Part shown: positions 14,102 through 21,765 of the stretch, piece after piece | Layout of the letters: every line of letters begins with the position of its first letter | How positions within the stretch are numbered: position 1 is the stretch's first letter | Assembly: GCA_964458015.1 (NCBI GenBank) | Contig: CAYWGR010000081.1 | Coordinates: 1-24,279, forward strand | DNA length: 24,279 nucleotides | Direction: 5' to 3' | From: CAYWGR01 sp964458015 | Lineage (GTDB): Bacteria > Planctomycetota > Planctomycetia > Pirellulales > Thermoguttaceae | Program-made: the position numbers and the translations under genes | Notes under the pieces: model-generated | What the model was told of the DNA's origin: nothing | Databases searched by the model: none | What the model saw: only the letters and a program-made list of their open reading frames with translations

Positions 14102-16276
14102 CTAATCCCTTGCCCCGACGGCATTACGCTGCACTTTGGCAATATTTTGCAGATTGAGGTAATCGATCGTGATGTTCAAAGCCTCATTGAGGTAGTAATC
14201 GCGTTCAATCGCCCCGTTGTTCAGCTCGCTATGCTTTTCGATGGCCTTTTCCTCTTCCTTGTCGGCGTTAAGCTCGGCACGCTCTTTGACGAACTTACTC
14301 TCGTTGAGCGTTACCGTCTTTTTGGCCTTCTGATCCTTGTAGCGAGCGATATTCCGGACAACCTTCTGGAAGTCCTTCGACGTCTGCACGCGCGGCTCGG
14401 ACAACTGGCGCAGTTGTTTGCAAATGGCAGGATTGACGTAATCGAAGTGTTTGTATTGCAACGGATCAACCTGATCGAAGGCCACGGGGTAATCCAAATC
14501 GGCCTCGCCGACATCGAGATTCGAGGTGATCGAGGGCAGTTCGATATCCGATAATACGCCGCGTTTTTGCGTGCTGTCGCCATTGGGGCGATAAAACTGC
14601 TGCATCGTGATTTTCAACGCGCCCATCGAAGGAGCGTTGGGGATTCGGAACAGTTGTTGCCCCAGATCCATCAGGCTTTGGACCGTGCCCTTGCCGTGGG
14701 TCGAATAATCGCCGACAATCAGCCCGCGATGGTAATCCTGGATAGCGCCGGCCAGAATTTCGCTGGCGCTGGCGCTGAACTTGCTGATCAGGACCACCAG
14801 GGGCCCCGACCACGTCATGCTCGAATCCGTGTCGTCCAACGGCTGTACATGGCCGTCGGCGTCTTTCACCTGAACCACCGGACCATCGTTGATAAATAAG
14901 CCGGTCAGGCTGATGGCTTCATTCAAAGCGCCGCCGCCGTTGCGACGCAGGTCGAGAACCACGGCGTCCACGTTTTTCCGGTTAAAATCGGCCAAGATTT
15001 TACGCACATCGCTGGTCGTGCTCTTAAAGTCGGCCATGCCGCGGCGGTCGCCCGCCATATCGCGATAAAAACTCGGCAAATCAATCACGCCAATGCGGTA
15101 GGGTGTCCCATCGGGCTTGCGGCCGGCATCGAAAACCTCGCCTTTCGCTTCGCTGTCTTTCAGTTCGATCTTTTCACGGACAAGCTTGTAAATTTTTCGG
15201 GCGGAAGAGCCGGCGGGAATCACTTCCAGGCGGACCGTCGTGCCTTTTTTGCCGCGAATCAACTTCACGACATCGTTCAGCTTCATATCGACAACATCTT
15301 CGATCGGCCCTTGCTCGCCCTGGCCGACGCCGACGATTTTGTCCTCGGGCTTGATCTTATTGGCTTTGTCGGCCTTGTCGGCGGCGCCGCCGGGGATGAT
15401 CTTCTTGACGACCGTGTAGCCGTCCTCGCTCATCAGCGATGCGCCGATGCCTTCCAACTCCAGGCTCATGGCGATGTCAAAATTCTTTTGCGTATCGGGC
15501 GACATGTAGCTGGTATGCGGATCCATCGACATCGTGAAGGAATTCAAATACATCTCCAACAGCTCTTCGGCATCAGTCTGGTGCATCCGCTTGGCAAAAC
15601 TATGGTAGCGCCGCGAGAGTTTTTCGCGAGCCTCCTTCGCCTCTTCCGCTTCCGTTTTCGGTGCTTCGAGCTTGGGGGCTTCCTCGTCGGGCTTGACCTC
15701 TTTCTTGTTCTTCGCCTCTTCTTTGTCTTCCTTGGCGGCGACCTTCAAGACGAGCAAATCATACTTGATCCGCTTACGCCAGCGGTCGCGGGCTTCGGCA
15801 GGAGTACGAGGATACTGAGCCGCTTCGCGGTCGATCACCATCTGCTCATCGGCCGTAAAATCGTGCGGCTCGGCCAACAGTTCATCCACGGTCCGAACAC
15901 GTTCGTCAATACGCGCCAAAAAAGTGCGAAACACTTTGTAGGCGAACGTAATGTCTCCCTTACGGGCGGCATCGCATAGTTCGTCGCGGTGTTTCATGAA
16001 ATCATCCACATCGGACTGATAAAAATAGACCTTCATCGGGTCCAACGCCTTCAAAAAGGTCGTCAAGCATCGTTCCGAGATTTCCTTGTCCAACGGATGA
16101 CGCGACAGGTGTTGCCGGTTCAGCAATGCCGTGACGGCCAAGGTGATATGCCGATCGCTAGGACCGGGAGCGACCGGATCCGCCCAAGCGGCAGAACATA
16201 ATCCCGCCAATAATACGGCGACCAACAGGCAACGAGCATGATGCCAACGCACGGCGCAGATAGTCCGACGAGTCAT
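14102..16276 (-). CDS. prc: Carboxy-terminal processing protease (S41, Prc/Tsp type)
   Basis: A periplasmic serine protease that trims or degrades proteins from their C-terminus. The 724-residue product has a signal peptide (about 1-32, core CLLVAVLLAGLCSAAWA), an N-terminal Tsp-type helical domain (about 40-250), a PDZ domain (about 265-350, with GGAADKADK and IKPEDKIVGVG), the S41 core and a C-terminal helical domain (about 590-700) as in E. coli Prc. The catalytic Ser503 lies in FSASASEI and Lys529 in THGKGTVQ, so the Ser-Lys dyad is intact. A Lys/Glu/Ala-rich insert at about residues 185-220 is charged and probably flexible. ATG 16276 follows AAAGG with about 7 bases. It appears monocistronic, with a candidate promoter at 16373-16401 and terminator at 13945-13969. 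Confidence 0.93.
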   Translation of the reverse strand: MTRRTICAVRWHHARCLLVAVLLAGLCSAAWADPVAPGPSDRHITLAVTALLNRQHLSRHPLDKEISERCLTTFLKALDPMKVYFYQSDVDDFMKHRDELCDAARKGDITFAYKVFRTFLARIDERVRTVDELLAEPHDFTADEQMVIDREAAQYPRTPAEARDRWRKRIKYDLLVLKVAAKEDKEEAKNKKEVKPDEEAPKLEAPKTEAEEAKEAREKLSRRYHSFAKRMHQTDAEELLEMYLNSFTMSMDPHTSYMSPDTQKNFDIAMSLELEGIGASLMSEDGYTVVKKIIPGGAADKADKANKIKPEDKIVGVGQGEQGPIEDVVDMKLNDVVKLIRGKKGTTVRLEVIPAGSSARKIYKLVREKIELKDSEAKGEVFDAGRKPDGTPYRIGVIDLPSFYRDMAGDRRGMADFKSTTSDVRKILADFNRKNVDAVVLDLRRNGGGALNEAISLTGLFINDGPVVQVKDADGHVQPLDDTDSSMTWSGPLVVLISKFSASASEILAGAIQDYHRGLIVGDYSTHGKGTVQSLMDLGQQLFRIPNAPSMGALKITMQQFYRPNGDSTQKRGVLSDIELPSITSNLDVGEADLDYPVAFDQVDPLQYKHFDYVNPAICKQLRQLSEPRVQTSKDFQKVVRNIARYKDQKAKKTVTLNESKFVKERAELNADKEEEKAIEKHSELNNGAIERDYYLNEALNITIDYLNLQNIAKVQRNAVGARD

Positions 16277-16372
16277 TCAAGAACCTTTTAGAAAGAAGGG
16301 ATTTGTAAGTGTCGTGAGCCAGAGGCAGGAGCGGTCTCTTGGTTGCTTGCCGTAAAAACGCCCGCCTTGTGT

Positions 16373-16401
16373 ATAGTATCCACACCCGTCGCACGAAACA
16401 A
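16373..16401 (-). promoter_or_regulatory. Candidate promoter of the S41 protease gene
   Basis: On the minus strand TTGTTT (16401-16396) and TACTAT (16378-16373) are separated by 17 bases, about 97 bases upstream of the start codon. The -35 match is modest, so this is tentative. Confidence 0.3.
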
Positions 16402-16692
16402 GATCGAACTTTTTTTGCCCGATTCGCCAAACGCGGCAATAACACTCCATCGCGGGAGTCGCTTGTGCCGAGGCGAAAAAACACACGGTTTTGCAACATC
16501 GCGTGAGCCTCTTCGCAACGCTCGGCAGTATGGGATGTCGTCGCCTCGGCTAACGTTTCCCCGCGAAAACCATTCTCTAGCAAAGAAAACATCGACGATT
16601 ACCTTCAGGAAAGTATCCACAAACCGGTAAAACCTTGCACCGCCCACCCCTCTTGTGGTTGTTTTGCCCGTTTTTCCCCAGGAGAAGTCCCC

Positions 16693-16720
16693 TTGCATCA
16701 AACGAGTTGGCCGATATATT
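16693..16720 (+). promoter_or_regulatory. Candidate promoter of rpmB and the gat cluster
   Basis: TTGCAT (16693-16698) and TATATT (16715-16720) are separated by 16 bases, about 50 bases before the rpmB start. The -10 is good. TTGCAT is the same -35-like box seen upstream of DUF1598-like copy 2. Confidence 0.4.
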
Positions 16721-16771
16721 AAGAGTTTCGATAAATGCTGGTTAATATCGCTCTAGTGGAGAGTGTCTGGA

Positions 16772-17035
16772 ATGGCTCAAGTATGTCAAGTGTGTGGAAA
16801 GAAACCCGTCCTGGGCAACACGGTAACGCATCGCGGTAAAGCAAAATACCTCGGTGGAGTGGGCACCAAGGTGACCGGCATCAGCCGTCGGACATTTAGC
16901 CCGAATTTGCAGCGCGTTCACATAACGACGCCCAACGGTTCGCGGAAAACAATGCGAGTCTGCACCCAATGCATCCGCAGCGGTGCTGTAGTCAAACGGA
17001 TTCAACGCAATCCCTTCAAATTGCCTGCTAAATAG
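16772..17035 (+). CDS. rpmB: Ribosomal protein bL28, zinc-binding form
   Basis: A component of the large ribosomal subunit. The 87-residue product begins MAQVCQVCGKKPVLGN and carries the family signature HRGKAK plus basic central beta strands. Two CxxC pairs (Cys5/Cys8 and Cys64/Cys67) make this the C+ zinc-ribbon form. GTG 16763 would add three residues, but ATG 16772 is preceded by GGAGAG (16758-16763) with 8-base spacing, so that GTG lies at the end of the ribosome binding site. It is the first gene of the rightward run leading into gatC, about 100 bases away. The C+ form needs zinc; C- paralogs elsewhere in a genome often replace it under zinc shortage, but none is in this window. Confidence 0.96.
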   Translation: MAQVCQVCGKKPVLGNTVTHRGKAKYLGGVGTKVTGISRRTFSPNLQRVHITTPNGSRKTMRVCTQCIRSGAVVKRIQRNPFKLPAK

Positions 17036-17091
17036 TCGTGGTTAGTGGCCAGTGGTCCGTGGCCGTGAATGCGTTTTTCTAGGCGTCTAAC

Positions 17092-17122
17092 GGCGGCCAT
17101 CGGTTTCTGGCTACAGGCCGCC
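17092..17122 (+). repeat. Inverted repeat upstream of gatC
   Basis: GGCGGCC (17092-17098) and GGCCGCC (17116-17122) can form a 7-bp stem with a 17-base loop, 17 bases before the gatC start and 56 bases after the rpmB stop. It might modulate read-through or gatC translation, but there is no T tail. Confidence 0.35.
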
Positions 17123-17139
17123 AAACACGGGCCGCTCCT

Positions 17140-17430
17140 ATGTCTATCTCGCGCGCGGAAGTCGAAAAGGTTTCGCTGTTGGCTCGGCTTGTGCTTTCGG
17201 ACGACGAGCTCGACCGGATGACAAACCAGATGGGCGAGATTCTTGGCTACGTTGATCTCCTTTCCGAGTTGAACACCGACGCCGTCGAGCCAATGGCCCA
17301 TGCGTTGGATGTCGCGAATGTCATGCGCGAGGATATCGCACAACCAAGCCTAGAGCGTGAAAAGGCACTGGCCAATGCCCCTCATGCGGATGAGGAATGC
17401 TATTTGGTGCCGGCCGTCTTGGGAGAGTAG
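17140..17430 (+). CDS. gatC: Asp/Glu-tRNA amidotransferase subunit C
   Basis: The small subunit that holds GatA and GatB together in the amidotransferase that makes Gln-tRNA(Gln) and Asn-tRNA(Asn). The 96-residue product shows the typical start ISRAEVEKVSLLARL, the segment QMGEILGYVDLLSELNTD and the motif PMAHALDVANVMREDI, and ends near the usual C-terminal strand (ECYLVPAVLGE). Length matches the family. The ribosome binding site is not obvious before ATG 17140. The gatA start follows 8 bases after the stop, so the two are cotranscribed. Linkage with gatA and gatB confirms the identification. Confidence 0.95.
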   Translation: MSISRAEVEKVSLLARLVLSDDELDRMTNQMGEILGYVDLLSELNTDAVEPMAHALDVANVMREDIAQPSLEREKALANAPHADEECYLVPAVLGE

Positions 17431-17438
17431 CAGGTGCC

Positions 17439-18911
17439 ATGATCGACCTTACCGCCACGCAACTGGTCAGTAAACTCGCCGCGGGCGAGATTTCTTCCGT
17501 CGCTCTCACCAAAGCCTACTTGGACCGCATCGAGCAATACGATAGCGCAGTCCGTGCTTTTTTGCGAGTAAACGCCGACACGGCCATGGCCCAAGCCGAA
17601 TCGGTTGATAGCCGCCGCAAGGCCGGCAAGCCCGTAGGTCGGCTGGCAGGTCTGCCGGTTGCCGTGAAAGACGTGCTTTGCTCGGCGGGCGAGCCGACCA
17701 CCTGTGCCTCGAAAATTTTAGAGAACTTCCGTCCGCCTTATGACGCAACGGTTGTGACCAAATTGAAGGCGGCCGATGCCGTGTTGATCGGCCGGACGAA
17801 CATGGACGAGTTCGCCATGGGCGGCTCGAACGAAAACTCGGCCTTCTTCCCCACGCATAACCCTTGGGATTTATCGCGAATTCCAGGCGGCAGCAGCGGC
17901 GGTTCGGCGGCCTGCGTGGCTGCCCGAATGGCTCCCTTGGCAATTGGATCCGACACAGGCGGCTCGATTCGTTCTCCGGCCGGTTTGTGCGGTATCTCGG
18001 GCATGAAACCGACCTACGGCCGCGTGAGCCGCTTCGGGCTGGTGGCCTTTGCCAGCAGCTTGGATCAAGTGGGCCCGCTGGGCCAAACGGCCGAAGATTG
18101 TGCCCTGCTTTTGGAAGTCTTAGCCGGACATGACCCCAAGGATTCCACCTCCATCGATCGGCCCGTGCCCAAGTATACCGAGACTGTTCGCCGACCCTTG
18201 GAAGGTTTGCGATTGGGCTTGGTCCGCGAGCATTTCGGCGAGGGGTTGGACGACGAAGTCGAGGCGGCCGTTCGCGAGGCGGTCCGCGTCTACGAGTCCT
18301 TGGGCGCAACGGTCCACGAGATTTCGCTGCCGCATAGCAAATATGCCGTGGCGGTGTACTACATCATTGCACCGTGCGAAGCATCGAGCAATTTAGCCCG
18401 GTTCGACGGTGCGCATTATGGCTACCGCACGAGTCAAAAGGCCGATCCCTCGGAAAACGCTTTGATCCAGATGTACTGCCACAGCCGTTCCGAAGGTTTC
18501 GGGGCCGAGGTGAAACGCCGTATCATGGTAGGCACCTATGCCCTGAGCGCCGGCTACTACGATGCCTACTACAAAAAAGCCCTAAAAGTTCGGCGGTTGA
18601 TTCGTCAGGATTTTGACCGCGCCTTTGAGCAAGTGGATTTGATCGTCGGTCCAGTCACGCCCACCCCGGCCTTCAAGATCGGCGAGCGGGTCGATGATCC
18701 GCTGGCGATGTACTTGTTCGATCTCTACACAGTCAGCACCAATCTAGCCGGCATCGGCGGCATGTCGATTCCTTGCGGCTTTAGCGGTTCCGGTCTGCCG
18801 ATCGGCTTGCATCTTCAAGCCCCGCCCTTTGCCGAAGAGCGATTGCTTCGCGGCGCCGCGATGTATCAGCAGGCAACCGACTGGCACACGAAGCAGCCGA
18901 AGTTGAGCTAA
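17439..18911 (+). CDS. gatA: Asp/Glu-tRNA amidotransferase subunit A (glutaminase)
   Basis: This subunit hydrolyses glutamine and passes ammonia to GatB. The 490-residue product carries the amidase-signature triad: Lys77 in PVAVKDVLC, Ser152 in PGGSSGGSAA and the nucleophile Ser176 in SDTGGSIRSPA, at the same mutual spacing as in S. aureus GatA. The segment KPTYGRVSRFG is also typical, and the C-terminal GFSGSGLPIGLHLQAPP is the family ending. The frame is open from 17397, but that would overlap gatC; ATG 17439 follows CAGGTG and gives the expected start MIDLTATQLV. It lies 8 bases after gatC. A gap of about 120 bases then leads to the small Cys-rich ORF and gatB. Confidence 0.97.
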   Translation: MIDLTATQLVSKLAAGEISSVALTKAYLDRIEQYDSAVRAFLRVNADTAMAQAESVDSRRKAGKPVGRLAGLPVAVKDVLCSAGEPTTCASKILENFRPPYDATVVTKLKAADAVLIGRTNMDEFAMGGSNENSAFFPTHNPWDLSRIPGGSSGGSAACVAARMAPLAIGSDTGGSIRSPAGLCGISGMKPTYGRVSRFGLVAFASSLDQVGPLGQTAEDCALLLEVLAGHDPKDSTSIDRPVPKYTETVRRPLEGLRLGLVREHFGEGLDDEVEAAVREAVRVYESLGATVHEISLPHSKYAVAVYYIIAPCEASSNLARFDGAHYGYRTSQKADPSENALIQMYCHSRSEGFGAEVKRRIMVGTYALSAGYYDAYYKKALKVRRLIRQDFDRAFEQVDLIVGPVTPTPAFKIGERVDDPLAMYLFDLYTVSTNLAGIGGMSIPCGFSGSGLPIGLHLQAPPFAEERLLRGAAMYQQATDWHTKQPKLS

Positions 18912-19035
18912 CCCCCTGGACTGGGAGGGGTGACCGGCGTAAAATTGAATCACTTTTGCAGCAAGGTTGTGTGGTATCCAAGGTTTTCCGATGATGCCCA
19001 TCGCGGCATCCCGCGCAACCTCCTATTTGGAACCA

Positions 19036-19215
19036 ATGGAACCGTCCATGCACCACAAACGCGGAAAGCCCAAAGATTGTCGTGCTGGTTGCTTACTCTG
19101 TAAACCTCATAAAGCAAACCGTGCCAAGGGATCTTTAAAGTCGCAAACGCGGCAAGAGCAAATTGCTCGCGAGAAACAACAACAGCAGATTACTGAATTA
19201 GAGAATGAGCGATAA
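19036..19215 (+). CDS. Small basic Cys-rich protein overlapping gatB
   Basis: A 59-residue protein, function unknown. The start of the conserved-looking part is HHKRGKPKDCRAGCLLCKPHKANR, which resembles small basic proteins found in many bacteria. Cys15, Cys19 and Cys22 plus nearby His could bind a metal or RNA, although a full four-ligand site is not obvious. The C-terminal half (RQEQIAREKQQQQITELENER) is a charged helix. Starts at ATG 19036 (59 residues) or ATG 19048 (55 residues) are both possible, and the frame is open further upstream from 18967 without an obvious ribosome binding site. Its last 11 bases overlap the gatB start, which suggests translational coupling. Position in the gat cluster hints at a link to translation, which is inference. 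Confidence 0.7.
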   Translation: MEPSMHHKRGKPKDCRAGCLLCKPHKANRAKGSLKSQTRQEQIAREKQQQQITELENER

Positions 19216-20716
19216 ACCTTACACCATCATCATCGGCCTCGAAGTTCACGTCCAACTGCTCACCGAAAGCAAGATGTTTTGCGGGTGCAGCACGAAGTTC
19301 GGCGCGCCGCCGAACACGCAAACGTGCCCTGTGTGCATCGGCATGCCAGGTTCGCTGCCGGTGATCAATCGCAAGGCATTCGCGCTGTCAGTAAAAACAG
19401 CCGTGGCGCTCAATTGCGAAATTCCCAACTTTACGAAATGGGATCGTAAAAACTACTACTATCCCGATCTGCCCAAGGGCTACCAGATCAGCCAGTTCGA
19501 TCTGCCGTTGAGTTGCAACGGATGGCTGGAAATCGAGATGGCGGATTCGTCAGCCAATCACCCTAACCCTCTCCCAAACGGAGAGGGGACAAAGCGACGC
19601 ATCGGCATCATCCGAGCGCATCTCGAAGAAGACGCCGGCAAGAGCATGCATGACGAATCCGCCGGCAAGGCCGATAGCCGCATCGACTTGAATCGCGCCG
19701 GCACGCCATTGTTGGAGATCGTCAGCGAGCCCGATCTGCGTTCGCCGGCCGAAGCCAAGGCCTATCTTACGGAATTGAAGCTGCTGTTGAATTATTTGGG
19801 CGTCTCCGACTGCAACATGCAGGAAGGCAGCTTGCGGGTCGATGCCAACATCAATCTGCACGTCGAGACGCCCCAGGGCAAAATCGCCACGCCCATCGTC
19901 GAAATGAAAAACATGAACAGCTTCCGCGCGGTCGAGCGGGCGCTTACCTACGAAGCCGACCGGCAGTGGCGTGAGTGGCAAGAAACGCACCACAAGATGG
20001 GCGACGTGCCGAAATCGACCCGGGGTTGGGACGAAGGTTCTCAGACCACCCGGGAACAGCGGTCGAAAGAAGAATCGAGCGACTATCGCTATTTCCCCGA
20101 TCCCGACCTCGTGCCGGTCACGGTTACCGAGGCCGAAGTGGAAGAGATTCGCGCCTCGTTGGGCGAGTTGCCTGCCGCGTTACGCACGCGATTAGAGAAA
20201 AGCTACGGCATCACGCCCTACGATAGCGACGTGCTGGTCAATCAGGGCCGGGCGCTCGTCCATTATTACACGGAACTGGCCGACGCCTGCGGCGACGGCA
20301 AGACGGCCAGCAATTGGCTCCAGCAAGACGTCTTGCGTTGGCTCGGCGAGCAGCAAGCGGCAATCGAGAAATACCCCGTCTGCCCGGCGGAGTTGGCCAA
20401 GCTGATCGGCAAGGTTCGCGAAGGCGCCTTCGAGACCAGCCGCGGACGGGAAGTGCTTGGCGTCATGGTCGCTTCCGGCAAATCGCTCGACGAGGCCATC
20501 GCCTCGCTCGGAATCCAAGCCGTTGACGAATCGGCATTAATCGAGCTTTGCCAAAAACTGCTTGTGGCAAATCCGAAAATCGTGGCCGAAGTGAAGGAAG
20601 GCAAGCTTAAGGGCGTCGGCATGTTGATCGGACAGGCGAAAAAGGAGAATCCCAACGCCAATCCCAACCGCGTGCGCGAGCTATGCTTGAAATTGATCGA
20701 GGATGGCGTTGCCTAA
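19205..20716 (+). CDS. gatB: Asp/Glu-tRNA amidotransferase subunit B
   Basis: This subunit binds the misacylated tRNA, phosphorylates its Glu or Asp side chain and transfers ammonia from GatA. The 503-residue product starts IIIGLEVHVQL and shows the cradle-domain motifs CPVCIGMPGSLPV, YYYPDLPKGYQISQ, RAHLEEDAGKS, DLNRAGTPLLEIVSEPD and EGSLRVDANI, followed by a YDSDVLV-containing helical domain and the C-terminal YqeY-type tail domain. It is complete. An unusual segment at about residues 117-129 (NHPNPLPNGEG) comes from a palindromic repeat in the DNA (see 19555-19590). It lies between WLEI and RRIGIIRAH, a spot where relatives usually have a short loop. The start overlaps the preceding small ORF by 11 bases. 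Confidence 0.97.
   Translation: MSDKPYTIIIGLEVHVQLLTESKMFCGCSTKFGAPPNTQTCPVCIGMPGSLPVINRKAFALSVKTAVALNCEIPNFTKWDRKNYYYPDLPKGYQISQFDLPLSCNGWLEIEMADSSANHPNPLPNGEGTKRRIGIIRAHLEEDAGKSMHDESAGKADSRIDLNRAGTPLLEIVSEPDLRSPAEAKAYLTELKLLLNYLGVSDCNMQEGSLRVDANINLHVETPQGKIATPIVEMKNMNSFRAVERALTYEADRQWREWQETHHKMGDVPKSTRGWDEGSQTTREQRSKEESSDYRYFPDPDLVPVTVTEAEVEEIRASLGELPAALRTRLEKSYGITPYDSDVLVNQGRALVHYYTELADACGDGKTASNWLQQDVLRWLGEQQAAIEKYPVCPAELAKLIGKVREGAFETSRGREVLGVMVASGKSLDEAIASLGIQAVDESALIELCQKLLVANPKIVAEVKEGKLKGVGMLIGQAKKENPNANPNRVRELCLKLIEDGVA
19555..19590 (+). repeat. In-frame palindromic repeat inside gatB
   Basis: CCCTCTCC (19567-19574) and GGAGAGGG (19580-19587) form a perfect 8-bp stem with loop CAAAC; the left flank CACCCTAA also matches the scattered repeat reading CACCCTAACCCTCTCCC found between genes in many genomes. 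Here it lies inside an essential coding region and adds about 12 codons without breaking the frame. Confidence 0.75.
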
Positions 20717-20743
20717 TTCAGCGGATTTCTCAAAGAAAAATAG

Positions 20744-20749
20744 TATAAT
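20744..20749 (+). promoter_or_regulatory. Possible -10 box before the SAM hydrolase gene
   Basis: A perfect TATAAT lies in an AT-rich stretch 28 bases after the gatB stop, about 114 bases before the SAM hydrolase start. No convincing -35 is seen 16-18 bases upstream, where the sequence is GCGGAT. Confidence 0.25.
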
Positions 20750-20862
20750 AATAACGCGAGGGGATCCGTTTCTATCTCATTGCCCGTTTCCAAATGAGTC
20801 TCCAAGTCGGCGATTGAAAATCAGACAGGTTCAAAACCCTGGTTCCATGTTTCCTTTTTTAA

Positions 20863-21648
20863 GTGTCCATCATCACCCTTACCACTGATTTCGGCCCCGG
20901 CAGCCACTATGCGGCTGCGATGAAAGGGGTGATTCTGTCGTTGCATCCAACGGCTGTGATCGTGGATCTCGCCCATGACATTCCGCCACAAGACGTCCGC
21001 CGTGCAGCTCTGTTGTTAGACGACGTAGCCGACTGGTATCCCGACGAAACGATCCATGTGGCCGTGGTTGATCCCGGCGTCGGAACCGATCGGGCGATTG
21101 TTTACGCGCGCATTGGCCGGCAACATTTTATCGCTCCCGACAACGGATTATTGAGCCGACTAGTCGCACGTCGTCCGCCTACGAAGCTTATCCGCATCAA
21201 CAAACCGGAATACTGGCTTTCCGAAGTCTCAGCCACGTTCCACGGGCGCGACATCATGGCGCCCGTGGCAGCGCGCCTGGCTGCGGGTCTTGAGCCCGAA
21301 CGACTCGGCTCTCCGATGATCGGGCTGATGCCGTTCGATTGGCCCGAGGCCCACCAGAAGCCTGCACGGATCGACGGAGCGGTCATCGAGATCGACACGT
21401 TCGGCAACCTGATCACCAATATCACGGTCGATATGCTGGCCGGCCGTCCCACGGATCGCCGTGCGTGCATCGTCTGCAATATCTATGAAACCTGGGGCAT
21501 TTATCGCGCCTATGCCGACCAGCCCGGCGGAACGTTGATTGCCCTGATCGGTTCCGGCGGCCGACTAGAATTGGCCATCGTTCGCGACAATGCCTCCCAA
21601 AAGCTCGGCGTCGGCGTCGGCACGCCGGTTACACTGGCGTGGGAGTGA
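20863..21648 (+). CDS. S-adenosylmethionine hydrolase (DUF62 family)
   Basis: The family (SAM hydroxide adenosyltransferase, related to fluorinases and chlorinases) converts SAM and water to adenosine and methionine. The 261-residue product shows the family motifs in order: ITLTTDFGPGSHY, AHDIPPQDV, VVDPGVGTDR, APDNGLLS, FHGRDIMAPVAARLA, DTFGNLITNI and a C-terminal GSGGRLELAI. I see no 23-residue chlorinase/fluorinase-type loop, so water is the likely nucleophile. The start is GTG 20863: an in-frame TAA lies directly before it, and family similarity begins at once. No ribosome binding site is visible, which is unusual. It stands about 120 bases before bioA, whose product uses SAM as amino donor. 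Confidence 0.9.
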   Translation: MSIITLTTDFGPGSHYAAAMKGVILSLHPTAVIVDLAHDIPPQDVRRAALLLDDVADWYPDETIHVAVVDPGVGTDRAIVYARIGRQHFIAPDNGLLSRLVARRPPTKLIRINKPEYWLSEVSATFHGRDIMAPVAARLAAGLEPERLGSPMIGLMPFDWPEAHQKPARIDGAVIEIDTFGNLITNITVDMLAGRPTDRRACIVCNIYETWGIYRAYADQPGGTLIALIGSGGRLELAIVRDNASQKLGVGVGTPVTLAWE

Positions 21649-21765
21649 GTCGAGAGGCCTGAGGTTAGGAACCAGGGGCTTGAGATTCACACTAGTTCTC
21701 AAATTTCCTCCTTCCATCCGCACACCATTGCTATCCTTGTTCCTACCCTCCATAATACCTCTGTT

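Larger units (their letters stand above)
16277..16771. other. Divergent intergenic region, S41 protease and rpmB
   Basis: Nearly 500 bases lie between the two starts. Candidate promoters are seen near each end (16373-16401 minus, 16693-16720 plus). The middle, about 16402-16690, shows no gene, no RNA that I recognise and no strong inverted repeat. Confidence 0.5.

Noticed and set aside
15311..15979. 222-codon plus-strand frame within the S41 protease gene
   Set aside because: Antisense shadow with Leu/Phe/Gly-rich composition and no family match; the protease has intact catalytic motifs.
16343..16630. 95-codon plus-strand frame in the S41 protease-rpmB intergenic region
   Set aside because: No ribosome binding site and no conserved-looking motif, and it overlaps the candidate protease promoter. 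Considered non-coding.
17506..18309. 267-codon minus-strand frame within gatA
   Set aside because: Arg/Pro-rich composition typical of an antisense shadow; gatA is certain on the plus strand.
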